Shown here in pieces: positions 32,346-40,343 of a stretch of 64,000 bases of DNA. Position numbers and translations under genes: made by a program. Source of the DNA: Campylobacter magnus (lineage in GTDB: Bacteria > Campylobacterota > Campylobacteria > Campylobacterales > Campylobacteraceae); assembly GCF_028649595.1 (NCBI RefSeq), contig NZ_JAQSLK010000001.1:310001-374000 (forward strand), written 5' to 3'. Position 1 is the first letter of the stretch. Each line of letters starts with the position of its first letter. The notes beneath the pieces were generated by a model. The model made no database searches, was not told the origin of the DNA, and worked only from the letters and a program-made list of their open reading frames with translations.

Positions 32346-34067
32346 TTACTTATCTATAAAAATACGAAACCAAAGTTCTAGATTTAGTATAGTCCAAAGA
32401 CTTCTACTATTATCTTGTAAGTTCTCTTTATGGTTTTTTATCAAATTTTCTATATAAGCAAAATTATAAAAGCCTCTTTCTTTTGCTTTTTTACTTCTTA
32501 GAAACTCCCAAAAAATTTCAGCTTTTTTACTAGCAAAATATTCTTTTATTGGCATTGGAAATCCGATTTTTTTCTGATAAATAATTTTATTATTTATATA
32601 AGGCTCAGCAAGCCTTTTTAATATAAATTTTGCGTTACGAAAATTATCAGTTTTAGCTTTTATGGAATATTTATTTAAAGCTTTTAATAAAGCAATATCT
32701 AGATAAGGAACTCTAATTTCAAGCGAATTTTGCATGCCTGAGCGATCTTGTCTTCTTAACCATTTATCTAAATATATTCTTTGACCTAAATAAACCATAA
32801 CTTGATTATTTGGAATTTTAGAAATATCACTTAGTATTTCTGGATTTAATTCTTTTTGATGTAAATTTACAGAATTTTTTAAATTCTCAAATGGGCAATA
32901 ACTTAATTTATTTATGGCTTCATCTAATTTTGACATTTGAAATTCCCTTAAATGCCAATTATAACCGCAAAAGACTTCATCAGCTCCATCTCCACTAAGT
33001 AAAACTTTGTTTGCTTTGCATTCAGCTAGCATATTTATTTCGTTTGAAGCTAAAATATTTGGATGATGAAGTGGAAAATCTTCAAAATAAATTGCTTGGT
33101 TTAATTTATCAATATTAAAAAAATTATCATAAACAATAAAATTACTCTGTATTTGTAGCTCATCTGTTAATAATTTTTGAAATTTTGTCTCATCTAAATC
33201 TTTATTTGTAAAACGAACACTAAAAGTTTCCATATCTTTACTATATTTATGAGCCAAAGCCGTTATTAAGCTAGAATCCAAGCCTCCACTTAATTGGGAG
33301 CCATATTTTACATCACAATCGCAATGAAGTCTTACACTTTCATCTAATAAAACTTTGATTTGAGAAAAATCTATATCTTCATCATCCCCAAATGTATCTA
33401 CTAAACTAAAGAATTTACTTGTTTTTATATCCAAATTAACATCTATACTTAATATTTGAGCAGGTTTTAACTGATAAATACCTTTAAAAATAGTACTTTT
33501 CCCAAGGTTTGTTCCAAATTTTAAAAATTCAAACAAATTATCATAGTTAGGACTAAATGAAATAAAAGGCTTAAAAGCCTTAATTTCGCTAGCAAAATAT
33601 ACATTTTGCTCTTTGATAGTATAGTATAAAGTTTTAATACCCAAAGCATCTCTTGCTAGAAACATTTGCTTTTTTTCTATATCAAAAACACAAATAGCAA
33701 ACATCCCTCTAAATTTTTCAAAGCAGCTTAAGCCCCAATAATCAAAAGCCAAATATACAAGCTCAGTGTCGCTATCGCTTTGAAAAATATATGATTTTTT
33801 TATTAGAATGTCTTTTAGCTCTTTATAATTATAAATTTCTCCATTAAAACACAAAACAAAATTATAACCATCTTTTTTATATGGTTGCTTAGAACTTTCA
33901 TTTAAATCCTTAATTGCCAGTCTAGAAAAAGCAGCAGAAAAATTATCATCATAACAAAGCTTTGGTTTTGATTTCTTATCTCCCCTATGCCTTAAAAATT
34001 GCCCAGCTAAAAGTACTTTATCTTTTAAATCTTTACTTGCACCAAAACACCCCACAAAACCACACAT
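32346..34067 (-). CDS. Asparagine synthetase-like glutamine amidotransferase (AsnB family)
   Basis: The 573-residue protein has an N-terminal glutaminase domain with catalytic Cys2 (MCGFVGCFG; RHRGDKKS; FNGEIYNYKEL) and a C-terminal ATP-pyrophosphatase domain (GSQLSGGLDSSLITALA, LLSGDGADEVFCGY). It is an intact two-domain amidotransferase. Inside a glycan operon it more likely amidates a sugar or acyl carboxylate than makes asparagine, but this cannot be decided here. The start and the stop of the upstream acetyltransferase share one base at 34067. Codon use is more AT-rich than the flanking leg genes. Confidence 0.82.
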   Translation of the reverse strand: MCGFVGCFGASKDLKDKVLLAGQFLRHRGDKKSKPKLCYDDNFSAAFSRLAIKDLNESSKQPYKKDGYNFVLCFNGEIYNYKELKDILIKKSYIFQSDSDTELVYLAFDYWGLSCFEKFRGMFAICVFDIEKKQMFLARDALGIKTLYYTIKEQNVYFASEIKAFKPFISFSPNYDNLFEFLKFGTNLGKSTIFKGIYQLKPAQILSIDVNLDIKTSKFFSLVDTFGDDEDIDFSQIKVLLDESVRLHCDCDVKYGSQLSGGLDSSLITALAHKYSKDMETFSVRFTNKDLDETKFQKLLTDELQIQSNFIVYDNFFNIDKLNQAIYFEDFPLHHPNILASNEINMLAECKANKVLLSGDGADEVFCGYNWHLREFQMSKLDEAINKLSYCPFENLKNSVNLHQKELNPEILSDISKIPNNQVMVYLGQRIYLDKWLRRQDRSGMQNSLEIRVPYLDIALLKALNKYSIKAKTDNFRNAKFILKRLAEPYINNKIIYQKKIGFPMPIKEYFASKKAEIFWEFLRSKKAKERGFYNFAYIENLIKNHKENLQDNSRSLWTILNLELWFRIFIDK

Positions 34068-34696
34068 TAACGAACCTTTATAATATTTTTTACATTATTA
34101 AAGACAAAACTATTTTCTTGCAATCCCTTCTTAATAAAAGTATTAGCACTAACTACACAATTAGCACCAACTTTTGTGTTAGGTGCTATTATGCTTCCTG
34201 ATGAAAAAAATACATTTTCTCCTATATATGAGCCACCACCAATCATCGTATATGGAGAAAAAATAGAACTTTTAGAAATTATAGTATCATGTCCTATATT
34301 TACAAACTTATTTATGAAAACATTATTTGAAATTTTTACATTATCACCAATAACACAAAATGGCATTATTATAACACCATTACCAATCTCACAAGTATCA
34401 AAAACAATAGATTGCGGATGAATAAATGTATAGAATTTTGCACCATTTTTAGCAAAATCATCGTATATTTGAAATTTGCTTGGATGAGCTCCAAAAGCTA
34501 TAATAAAATAATCATTTTCTTTAACTTTATAATCATAAATTTTTCCGAGATAAGGAAAATTTAATTTACTACTTTTATATTTTTTTTCATCATCAGCTAA
34601 AATACCTTTTATTCTTACATCAGAATTCATAGAAGCATAAAAACATATTTCTCTTGCTAAGCCACCACAGCCTATAATTATGAGATCTTTTTTCAT
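34067..34696 (-). CDS. NeuD/PglD-type sugar O/N-acetyltransferase (left-handed beta helix)
   Basis: The 209-residue protein has an N-terminal Rossmann-like head (LIIIGCGGLAREICFYA) and a C-terminal hexapeptide repeat helix (CEIGNGVIIMPFCVIGDNVKISNNVFINKFVNIGHDTIISK...GSIIAPNTKVGANCVVSANTFIKKG in outline) with the catalytic-type His in NIGHD. It acetylates a nucleotide sugar or sialic-acid-like sugar. It is the second such gene in the operon. AT-rich composition suggests separate acquisition together with the asnB-like gene. Confidence 0.8.
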   Translation of the reverse strand: MKKDLIIIGCGGLAREICFYASMNSDVRIKGILADDEKKYKSSKLNFPYLGKIYDYKVKENDYFIIAFGAHPSKFQIYDDFAKNGAKFYTFIHPQSIVFDTCEIGNGVIIMPFCVIGDNVKISNNVFINKFVNIGHDTIISKSSIFSPYTMIGGGSYIGENVFFSSGSIIAPNTKVGANCVVSANTFIKKGLQENSFVFNNVKNIIKVR

Positions 34697-34757
34697 GCTA
34701 CATCCCCTATAGCAAAAAAAATTTTTGGGACTTCTTGAAATTCTAGAATTCTACTTT

Positions 34758-35348
34758 TTAGCGCTCCCCCCCCCATTTTACACTACTTGCCATAGGTATT
34801 AGTGAGTTTTGCTCTATTATCACGCCATTTTTTGCTGTGGCGTTTGAGCCAAAAAATACTCCATCTCCCACGACTGCGTCTCCATTTATCACACTTGCGG
34901 TGCTTATGTGACAGTTATCTCCCACCACAGCATCGTGTTCTATGAGTGCTTTTGTGTTTATGATACAGTTTTCACCCACTTTTGCTCCTGCGTTTATAAA
35001 GGCGTAGTGCATCACAGCTGTGCCTACGCCTATGCTAGCGTGCTTTGAGACATAAGCAAGCGGCGAGATAATCACAGGTAGGTTAAATCCCAGCTCTTTT
35101 AGCTTGTTAAAAAGGGAAATTCTAATTTTAGCTGATTTTATCTGTCCTACAGCGACTATCGCATTAGCACACTCGCTTTTGATTTCTTTTAAAATTTCAT
35201 CGCCACCAAGTATCTTGTATCCTAGCACATCGCCTTTTTTAGCGTTGTCAATAAGACCTAGAATTCTAAATCTATTTTCTAGCTCAATTACATCTATTAG
35301 GCTTTTTGCGTGTCCGCCAGCTCCTACAAGCACGATTTTTTCAGACAT
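34758..35348 (-). CDS. Sugar N-acetyltransferase, LegH/PglD-like, ending in a poly-G tract
   Basis: The 196-residue acetyltransferase has an N-terminal IVLVGAGGHAKSLIDVIE head, typical of PglD/NeuD, and hexapeptide repeats (ASIGVGTAVMHYAFINAGAKVGENCIINTKALIEHDAVVGDN) with His in IEHDAVVG. It follows legB with an 8-bp overlap, so it is the best candidate for acetylating the 4-amino sugar in the legionaminic pathway (LegH role). The last codons (KWGGER) lie in a G9 tract (plus-strand C9 at 34766-34774). A tenth G would extend the protein by about 27 residues to a stop overlapping the next start codon. Confidence 0.8.
   Translation of the reverse strand: MSEKIVLVGAGGHAKSLIDVIELENRFRILGLIDNAKKGDVLGYKILGGDEILKEIKSECANAIVAVGQIKSAKIRISLFNKLKELGFNLPVIISPLAYVSKHASIGVGTAVMHYAFINAGAKVGENCIINTKALIEHDAVVGDNCHISTASVINGDAVVGDGVFFGSNATAKNGVIIEQNSLIPMASSVKWGGER
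34766..34774 (-). repeat. Poly-G9 (C9 on + strand), possible phase-variation site at a gene end
   Basis: Nine G residues on the coding strand six bases before the stop of the LegH/PglD-like gene. G9 ends the protein at once. G10 opens a reading extension to a TGA that overlaps the ATG of the next gene at 34696. G8 gives another short end. Confidence 0.85.
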
Positions 35349-36354
35349 TATAAATTCCTGCTTTATATTTTGCTAGATTTTCAGCCTTGCTAAACCACGA
35401 AATAGTCTCTTTTAGGCCTTGCTCTAAGCTATATTTTGGCTTGAAACCGCAAAGTTTTTTTATCTTAGAGTTATCGCAGCAAAGGCGAAAAACCTCGCTA
35501 GTACTAGGGCGAATTCTAGAATTCTCTAGAACAAACTCCACATCGCTACTCATAAGCTCTTTTATCAGTTTTAGCGTATCTCCCACACTTATTTCAAAGC
35601 CACTGCCTATATTGATAACCTGCCCAGCGATATTTTTAGCACTAGCAAGCAGCGCAAAGCCCCTAACTGTATCTAAAACATAGTTAAAGTCCCTTGTCGG
35701 CGTGGTATCACCTAATTTGATTTGCTTTGCGCCACTTGCGATTTGCGTGATTATAGTAGGTATCACAGCCCTAGCACTTTGGCGAGGACCATAGGTGTTA
35801 AAAGGACGTGCCACCACTACTTCAAGATTAAAAGCATTATAAAAACTTAGAGCCATCATATCAGCTGCGATTTTGCTCGCACTATATGGACTTTGTGGCT
35901 GTAAGGGGTGATTTTCATCAATCGGCACATATTTTGCCGTGCCATAAACCTCGCTAGTGCTAGTGTGAATCACACGCTTTACGCCATTTTCAAGGGCTGC
36001 CTGGCAGATATTTAGCGTGCCTTTTGCATTTGTATCAAGGTAGCTATCAGGTGCGATATACGAGTAAGGAATAGCAATGAGAGCTGCTAAATGAAAGATA
36101 ATATCCACGCCTTTTGTGATATTTTTACAAAAATGCGGATCTCTAATGTCGCCGCAAAGCACTTCGATATCTTTCTTTTTCACAGCCTCTATATCTTCAA
36201 GCCAGCCCCAGTAATTAAAAGAATTATACTGGCTTAAAGCCCTAATCTTTGCGCCAAAAAAGGGGCTTGCTTCGTTTTTACTCTCTTTGTAAATAAACTC
36301 AGTTAAATGCGAGCCAATAAAGCCATCAGCACCGGTAATTAAAATGTTTGTCAT
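35341..36354 (-). CDS. legB: NAD-dependent nucleotide-sugar 4,6-dehydratase LegB
   Basis: A 337-residue extended SDR: ILITGADGFIGSHLTEFIY, FHLAALIAIPYSYIAPDSYLDTNAKGTLN, HTSTSEVYGTAKYVPIDENHPLQPQSPYSASKIAADMMALSFYNAF (T-S-E with YxxxK) and RPFNTYGPRQSARAVIPTIITQI. These motifs fit LegB, which makes the 4-keto-6-deoxy GlcNAc intermediate. The expected next gene, the PLP aminotransferase legC, is absent. legB overlaps the acetyltransferase by 8 bp and maf by 4 bp. Confidence 0.88.
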   Translation of the reverse strand: MTNILITGADGFIGSHLTEFIYKESKNEASPFFGAKIRALSQYNSFNYWGWLEDIEAVKKKDIEVLCGDIRDPHFCKNITKGVDIIFHLAALIAIPYSYIAPDSYLDTNAKGTLNICQAALENGVKRVIHTSTSEVYGTAKYVPIDENHPLQPQSPYSASKIAADMMALSFYNAFNLEVVVARPFNTYGPRQSARAVIPTIITQIASGAKQIKLGDTTPTRDFNYVLDTVRGFALLASAKNIAGQVINIGSGFEISVGDTLKLIKELMSSDVEFVLENSRIRPSTSEVFRLCCDNSKIKKLCGFKPKYSLEQGLKETISWFSKAENLAKYKAGIYNV

Positions 36355-38243
36355 ACTTTACTCTTTGCTAAAAAATATTTTTCAATGCTCTCATTTATTT
36401 GCTTTACAAAGCCACTTACGCTTTTAAAGAGTGCCATATCAAGCTCTAAGGCATTTTTTAGCTTTTCATTTAGCTCTATGTTTTGAACTATGATTTTGGT
36501 TAGTTCCATTTCTTTTGTTTTTATTGTAGTGCCACAAAGCTGCATAAAAAAGCTCTCAAAAAGCTTGTTTTCAAAGATTATTTTTAGCTCCCTGGCTAGC
36601 TGGGAAGTATTTTTCATCAACTCTACATTATTTGATTTTAAGGCTATTTTTATAGTCTTATCAATATCGCTAGCTTTTTTTACAAAATCTTTGCCTAGTT
36701 CTACTGCGCTTTTTAGCTTGGCAGTGTAGCTAAGCATTTTTGAGCTTTGCTCATTTACACTTAGCGGTTTTGGCACTCTAAACTTAGGTTTATTTTCATT
36801 TTTTATAATCTCACAAAGCTCTTTAAAAGGCTTTTCTATCGCACCTTCTATCCTAGAACCACCCTCTGTGCAGTTATAGGCTGGGGTTTTATTCTTTTGA
36901 AACAAAAGCTCAAACTCTTTTCTAAACACTCCCCAAACAGCAGTGCTTAGCACCTGTCCTTTACCACCATAAGCTAGGGCTTGTTCTAGTTTGTCATATT
37001 TTTCATTTGCCACTCTTTTGTATGCGTGACCATCTGCGTGAGTGATATTATCATTTCCAAAGGCTAAATCTTGACCGATAAGCACGATTTTTTCATGCTC
37101 TAATGCCACAGCCAAATCATAGCCCAAATGTGCGCACGAATGCCCACCGCTTAGATAACCAAAGTCATTGTCCTTAAATCCTAGCTCAAAATTTAGTGGC
37201 TTTAAAACAAGGCTATAATTGCGAGCTTTTACATATTCTACACTTTTTTTATGCGTTAGACTTGAGAGCATAAAAATAGTATCATCATCAAAACTAGAAA
37301 CTGGACTTTCAAAAAACTTAGATGTAAGCTCTATTCTCTCTAGTGATACCACAAAATCTGGCTTTATGCCGTGTTTTTTTAGTATTTCATAGCTAGAATC
37401 AACGCTTATTATCGTGGCTTTATCTTTTATTTCTTTTAGCAATTCTAGCTGTTTTGTTAAACTTGGCCCAGTTGATACTATTATTGCGGTTTTTACTTTG
37501 TTTTTTCTTTCTTTTATGATTTTTGATAGTGGTATGCCAGCTAACATATCTGGGATATTAGCCAAAGTTTGATTTATGCCTGTCATCGTATCATCAGCAT
37601 CTGCTCCATAGCACTCTAGCTTCCATTGAAACATTTGCACAAACTCCTGCCCTACCTTTGCAAAATCCTCTAAAAATACATTATAAGCAGGTGTGTTTAT
37701 AAGCAGTTCAAAGATATTGCAACTTTTAAACACTCCATCAAGACCGCAAAGGTCGCAATACATGCTAAAATCGCACACATCGCTACTCAAAATCACAAGG
37801 CGATTTTTTAAAAGCCACGCACTAAAATCGATGAAGTTTAGCACTATAAAAAGCACCTGGATATCTGGTTCAAAGACGATTATTGTTTTATGGTTTTCAT
37901 TAGTAAGCAATGCTGAAATAAGCGCACCATTTCCTAGTCCATACATAAAAATCGCAGGATATAAAAAATACTTACCGCCTAGCTCATTTAACCTAGCTTT
38001 AATCTCGCTTTTTGGGTCATTATAAAGCCTTGCTCCACTGCCAAAATCTATATTAAGGCCAAGCAAATCATCATCAAAAATTACCTTATAAGTGTGATTC
38101 CCCCTAGTTTCTAAAAGCTTTTTAGCCAAAGCCCTTGAGTAGCTATCAATGGCGATTAGGTTTTTCTCAAAAGTATCAAGCGAAGAAAAATCGCCTTTTG
38201 CACAGATTTGTTTTATTTGTTCTTCGTATTCGTAGCTGTTCAT
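36351..38243 (-). CDS. maf: Motility accessory factor (Maf) flagellin glycosyltransferase
   Basis: A 630-residue protein of the Maf/DUF115 family that transfers pseudaminic or legionaminic acid to flagellin. The central domain has TAIIVSTGPSLTKQLELL, ISVDSSYEILKKHGIKPDFVVSLER and SGGHSCAHLGYDLAVALEHEKIVLIGQDLAFGN. The N-terminal part (MYGLGNGALISALLTN) and the C-terminal helical region are also typical. An in-frame start at 38282 exists, but I chose the ATG at 38243 (MNSYEYEEQ) because AAAGGA precedes it. It is the first gene of the leg operon and is divergent from the kinase gene at 38360. Maf genes in this family can be phase variable, but I see no long homopolymer here. Confidence 0.9.
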   Translation of the reverse strand: MNSYEYEEQIKQICAKGDFSSLDTFEKNLIAIDSYSRALAKKLLETRGNHTYKVIFDDDLLGLNIDFGSGARLYNDPKSEIKARLNELGGKYFLYPAIFMYGLGNGALISALLTNENHKTIIVFEPDIQVLFIVLNFIDFSAWLLKNRLVILSSDVCDFSMYCDLCGLDGVFKSCNIFELLINTPAYNVFLEDFAKVGQEFVQMFQWKLECYGADADDTMTGINQTLANIPDMLAGIPLSKIIKERKNKVKTAIIVSTGPSLTKQLELLKEIKDKATIISVDSSYEILKKHGIKPDFVVSLERIELTSKFFESPVSSFDDDTIFMLSSLTHKKSVEYVKARNYSLVLKPLNFELGFKDNDFGYLSGGHSCAHLGYDLAVALEHEKIVLIGQDLAFGNDNITHADGHAYKRVANEKYDKLEQALAYGGKGQVLSTAVWGVFRKEFELLFQKNKTPAYNCTEGGSRIEGAIEKPFKELCEIIKNENKPKFRVPKPLSVNEQSSKMLSYTAKLKSAVELGKDFVKKASDIDKTIKIALKSNNVELMKNTSQLARELKIIFENKLFESFFMQLCGTTIKTKEMELTKIIVQNIELNEKLKNALELDMALFKSVSGFVKQINESIEKYFLAKSKV

Positions 38244-38359
38244 TGTATTCCTTTTGTGATTTTCAAGCAAAATCCGTGCCAAATTCTAGTTTATAAGCGA
38301 TTTTAAAGAATTTAAAAGGCAAAATTACTTGATTTTTACAAGACAAACATGGGACAAAA

Positions 38360-38905
38360 ATGGGACAAATAATCTGGATAAATGGTCTAGCTGGTGCTGG
38401 TAAAACTACCACCGCAAAAGCACTTTGTGCTAAACTTGAAGAACTTCACGCAAAAGGCGAGCTAAAAAGCAAAGGCGTGATTTACACAGACGGCGATGAT
38501 TTTAGAGAGGTTTTTGAGCATAGTTTTGGCTACTCAAAAGAAGCTCGCATAAACATAACTAGAAAAAAAATTGCTCTTTGCGTAGCACTAGCCAAGCAAG
38601 GCTTTTGCGTGGTTCACACCGCTATTTCACTCTTTAATGAGTGCTACAAGCACAATAGAGAACTCTGCGAAAAAAATCATCTAAAATACATTGAAATCTA
38701 CATAAAATGCCCGATTGAAGTGCTAGAAAAAAGAGATCAAAAAGGGCTTTATAGCAAAGCAAAAGCTGGACTTCAAAAAGATGTAGTAGGCGTGGATATT
38801 GCCTACGATGAGCCAAAACCAAACATAACAATAAATGGCGCAGGCAATTTGGAAGAAAATATAAAAGAAATTTTAAAATTTTTAGGATACTCAAATGATA
38901 GATGA
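38360..38905 (+). CDS. APS-kinase-like (CysC family) P-loop kinase
   Basis: A 181-residue kinase: IIWINGLAGAGKTTTAKAL is the P-loop, then YTDGDDFREVF and YIKCPIEVLEKRDQKGLYSKAKAG, as in adenylylsulfate kinases. No other sulfate-assimilation gene is nearby. In C. jejuni a CysC-like kinase acts in capsule phosphoramidate synthesis, so a glycan or nucleotide role is possible. An 11-bp duplication at the 5' end gives two ATGs. The first (38349) opens only the 7-residue MGQKWDK, which ends inside this gene. The second starts the kinase. The 3' end overlaps the next methyltransferase by 11 bp. Confidence 0.78.
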   Translation: MGQIIWINGLAGAGKTTTAKALCAKLEELHAKGELKSKGVIYTDGDDFREVFEHSFGYSKEARINITRKKIALCVALAKQGFCVVHTAISLFNECYKHNRELCEKNHLKYIEIYIKCPIEVLEKRDQKGLYSKAKAGLQKDVVGVDIAYDEPKPNITINGAGNLEENIKEILKFLGYSNDR

Positions 38906-39536
38906 TAGAGTATATTGGGATAAATTCTATAGCTCAAAACACGATGAAATAAGCAATCCTAGCTCATTTGCTAAATTTGTTTTTGATAATTTTTTGTATG
39001 ATAAAAGTGGGGCTAGACTTGTGGAGTTTGGCTGTGGAAATGGTAGAGATAGCTTGTTTTTTATAAAAAACAATATAAATGTTACAGCTATTGATAGTTC
39101 AGATGTCAGCATTTCAAAACTTGAAATTTTTAATAACAAAAGTGATACAAACTTTATTTGTGCTGATTTTACTTCTGATTTAGAGATATATAAACAAGGT
39201 TTTGATTTTTGTTATTCTCGTTTTACTTTGCATGCTATAAATGATGAACAAGAAAAAGCACTTTTTGAAAATATCGCAAAAATGCTAAATAAAAATGGAC
39301 TTTTTTTCATAGAAGCACGCTCCATAAATGACGGAAAATTTGGTCACGGAGAAGCTGTGGGCAAAAGGGAGTTTATACTAGATGGACATTACAGACGCTT
39401 TATAGATAAAAACATTTTAAAAAATAATTTAGAAAAATTAGGTTTCAAAATTGTAAGTTTAGAAGAAAGTTCCGATTTTGCACCAAAAAAAGGCGAAAAC
39501 TGTGTTTGCTTAAGAACGATAGCAAAGATTTCATAA
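38895..39536 (+). CDS. Class I SAM-dependent methyltransferase
   Basis: The 213-residue protein has RLVEFGCGNGRDSLFFIKNNINVTAIDSSD (SAM loop) and FDFCYSRFTLHAI (post-II motif). It resembles small-molecule methyltransferases. It overlaps the CysC-like kinase by 11 bp, so the two form a translationally linked pair. In a glycan neighbourhood this suggests phosphorylation or activation followed by methylation of a small substrate. A clear terminator follows. Confidence 0.8.
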   Translation: MIDDRVYWDKFYSSKHDEISNPSSFAKFVFDNFLYDKSGARLVEFGCGNGRDSLFFIKNNINVTAIDSSDVSISKLEIFNNKSDTNFICADFTSDLEIYKQGFDFCYSRFTLHAINDEQEKALFENIAKMLNKNGLFFIEARSINDGKFGHGEAVGKREFILDGHYRRFIDKNILKNNLEKLGFKIVSLEESSDFAPKKGENCVCLRTIAKIS

Positions 39537-39543
39537 ACCTTAC

Positions 39544-39567
39544 AAGCCTAGCAAAATAACTAGGCTT
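39544..39567. terminator. Rho-independent terminator, possibly bidirectional
   Basis: Perfect 8-bp stem AAGCCTAG / CTAGGCTT with an 8-base loop, followed by TTTTAC. It sits between the convergent methyltransferase gene and the 163-residue membrane protein gene. Confidence 0.8.
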
Positions 39568-40059
39568 TTACAAATTTTCCTTATTATTCACCACTTTTTC
39601 AAGCACAAATTTTTCTAGTTCGCTGCTTGAGATTTTCTCTTTTAAGGCCTCATTGTAGATATTTTCTATGATTTTGCTGTATTTTTCATACTCAAAAAAA
39701 GCAAAGTGTAGCTCCCACGCCTGTCTAATACGCTTAGCTGAGATTTCTTTTCTAGCCCAGCGCTTAAATACATCAAAGCCCACAAACACAGCCGAGGTTA
39801 TAAGCATCGTGCTTATAATGCTAAAGTGTAAATCAATATTTTTAAAACTACTGTGTAAAACTAGAATTCCAAGTGTTAAAAGCACCACGCAAAGCAAACC
39901 ATAAATCAAATAAAGCCAAAAGTAATTAAAGCGAAAGTTTAGCTTAGCAGGATCAACTAGCATGCCCTCATTAAATAGCGCATTTGCCTCAAGTAAATTC
40001 CCAAAAAGCACCGGCTGGCTAGAAGTCACAAAGATTTTATCAAGTATAAAGTTTTTCAT
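39568..40059 (-). CDS. Conserved hypothetical membrane protein with two helices
   Basis: A 163-residue protein with two hydrophobic segments (about residues 48-68, LYLIYGLLCVVLLTLGILVL, and 78-96, FSIISTMLITSAVFVGFDVF). Basic FKRWARKEISAKRIRQAW and a helical C terminus follow. I do not recognise a function. It stands alone, between a terminator and a repeat island, and ends at the terminator stem. Confidence 0.65.
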   Translation of the reverse strand: MKNFILDKIFVTSSQPVLFGNLLEANALFNEGMLVDPAKLNFRFNYFWLYLIYGLLCVVLLTLGILVLHSSFKNIDLHFSIISTMLITSAVFVGFDVFKRWARKEISAKRIRQAWELHFAFFEYEKYSKIIENIYNEALKEKISSSELEKFVLEKVVNNKENL

Positions 40060-40343
40060 TTTTTATTCCAGTTTTTGTAGCAATATTATTTTTAAGGAAT
40101 TCTAGAATTCCTTAACAAATTTCACAAAGAATTCTAGAATTCCCTAAGGGTTGTGTCATCCCCCAGCCCCTTTGGGGGATCTCATCATAAATAATCTAAA
40201 ATTCCGCAATAACGGAATTTTAGAATTCCCTAGCACAGAGATCCTCGGGTCAAGCTGGGGGATGACATAGTATGGAATTCTAAAATTCCTAAGCATAATT
40301 CTAGAATTCCCTAGAAAATTTCACAATAGAATTCTAGAATTCC
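40060..40343. repeat. Palindrome island upstream of the membrane protein gene
   Basis: 284 bp without a gene. Exact GAATTCTAGAATTC cores lie near 40099, 40131 and 40331. Two copies of the GATCCTCGGGTCAAGC...GGGATGACATAG type element lie at about 40146-40185 (inverted) and 40226-40270. Some cores are joined directly to that second family. Confidence 0.88.

Noticed and set aside
38360-38905. Calling the CysC-like kinase a capsule phosphoramidate gene outright
   Set aside because: The other phosphoramidate genes (glutamine amidotransferase and cytidylyltransferase partners in the known order) are not adjacent. Only the kinase family is supported.
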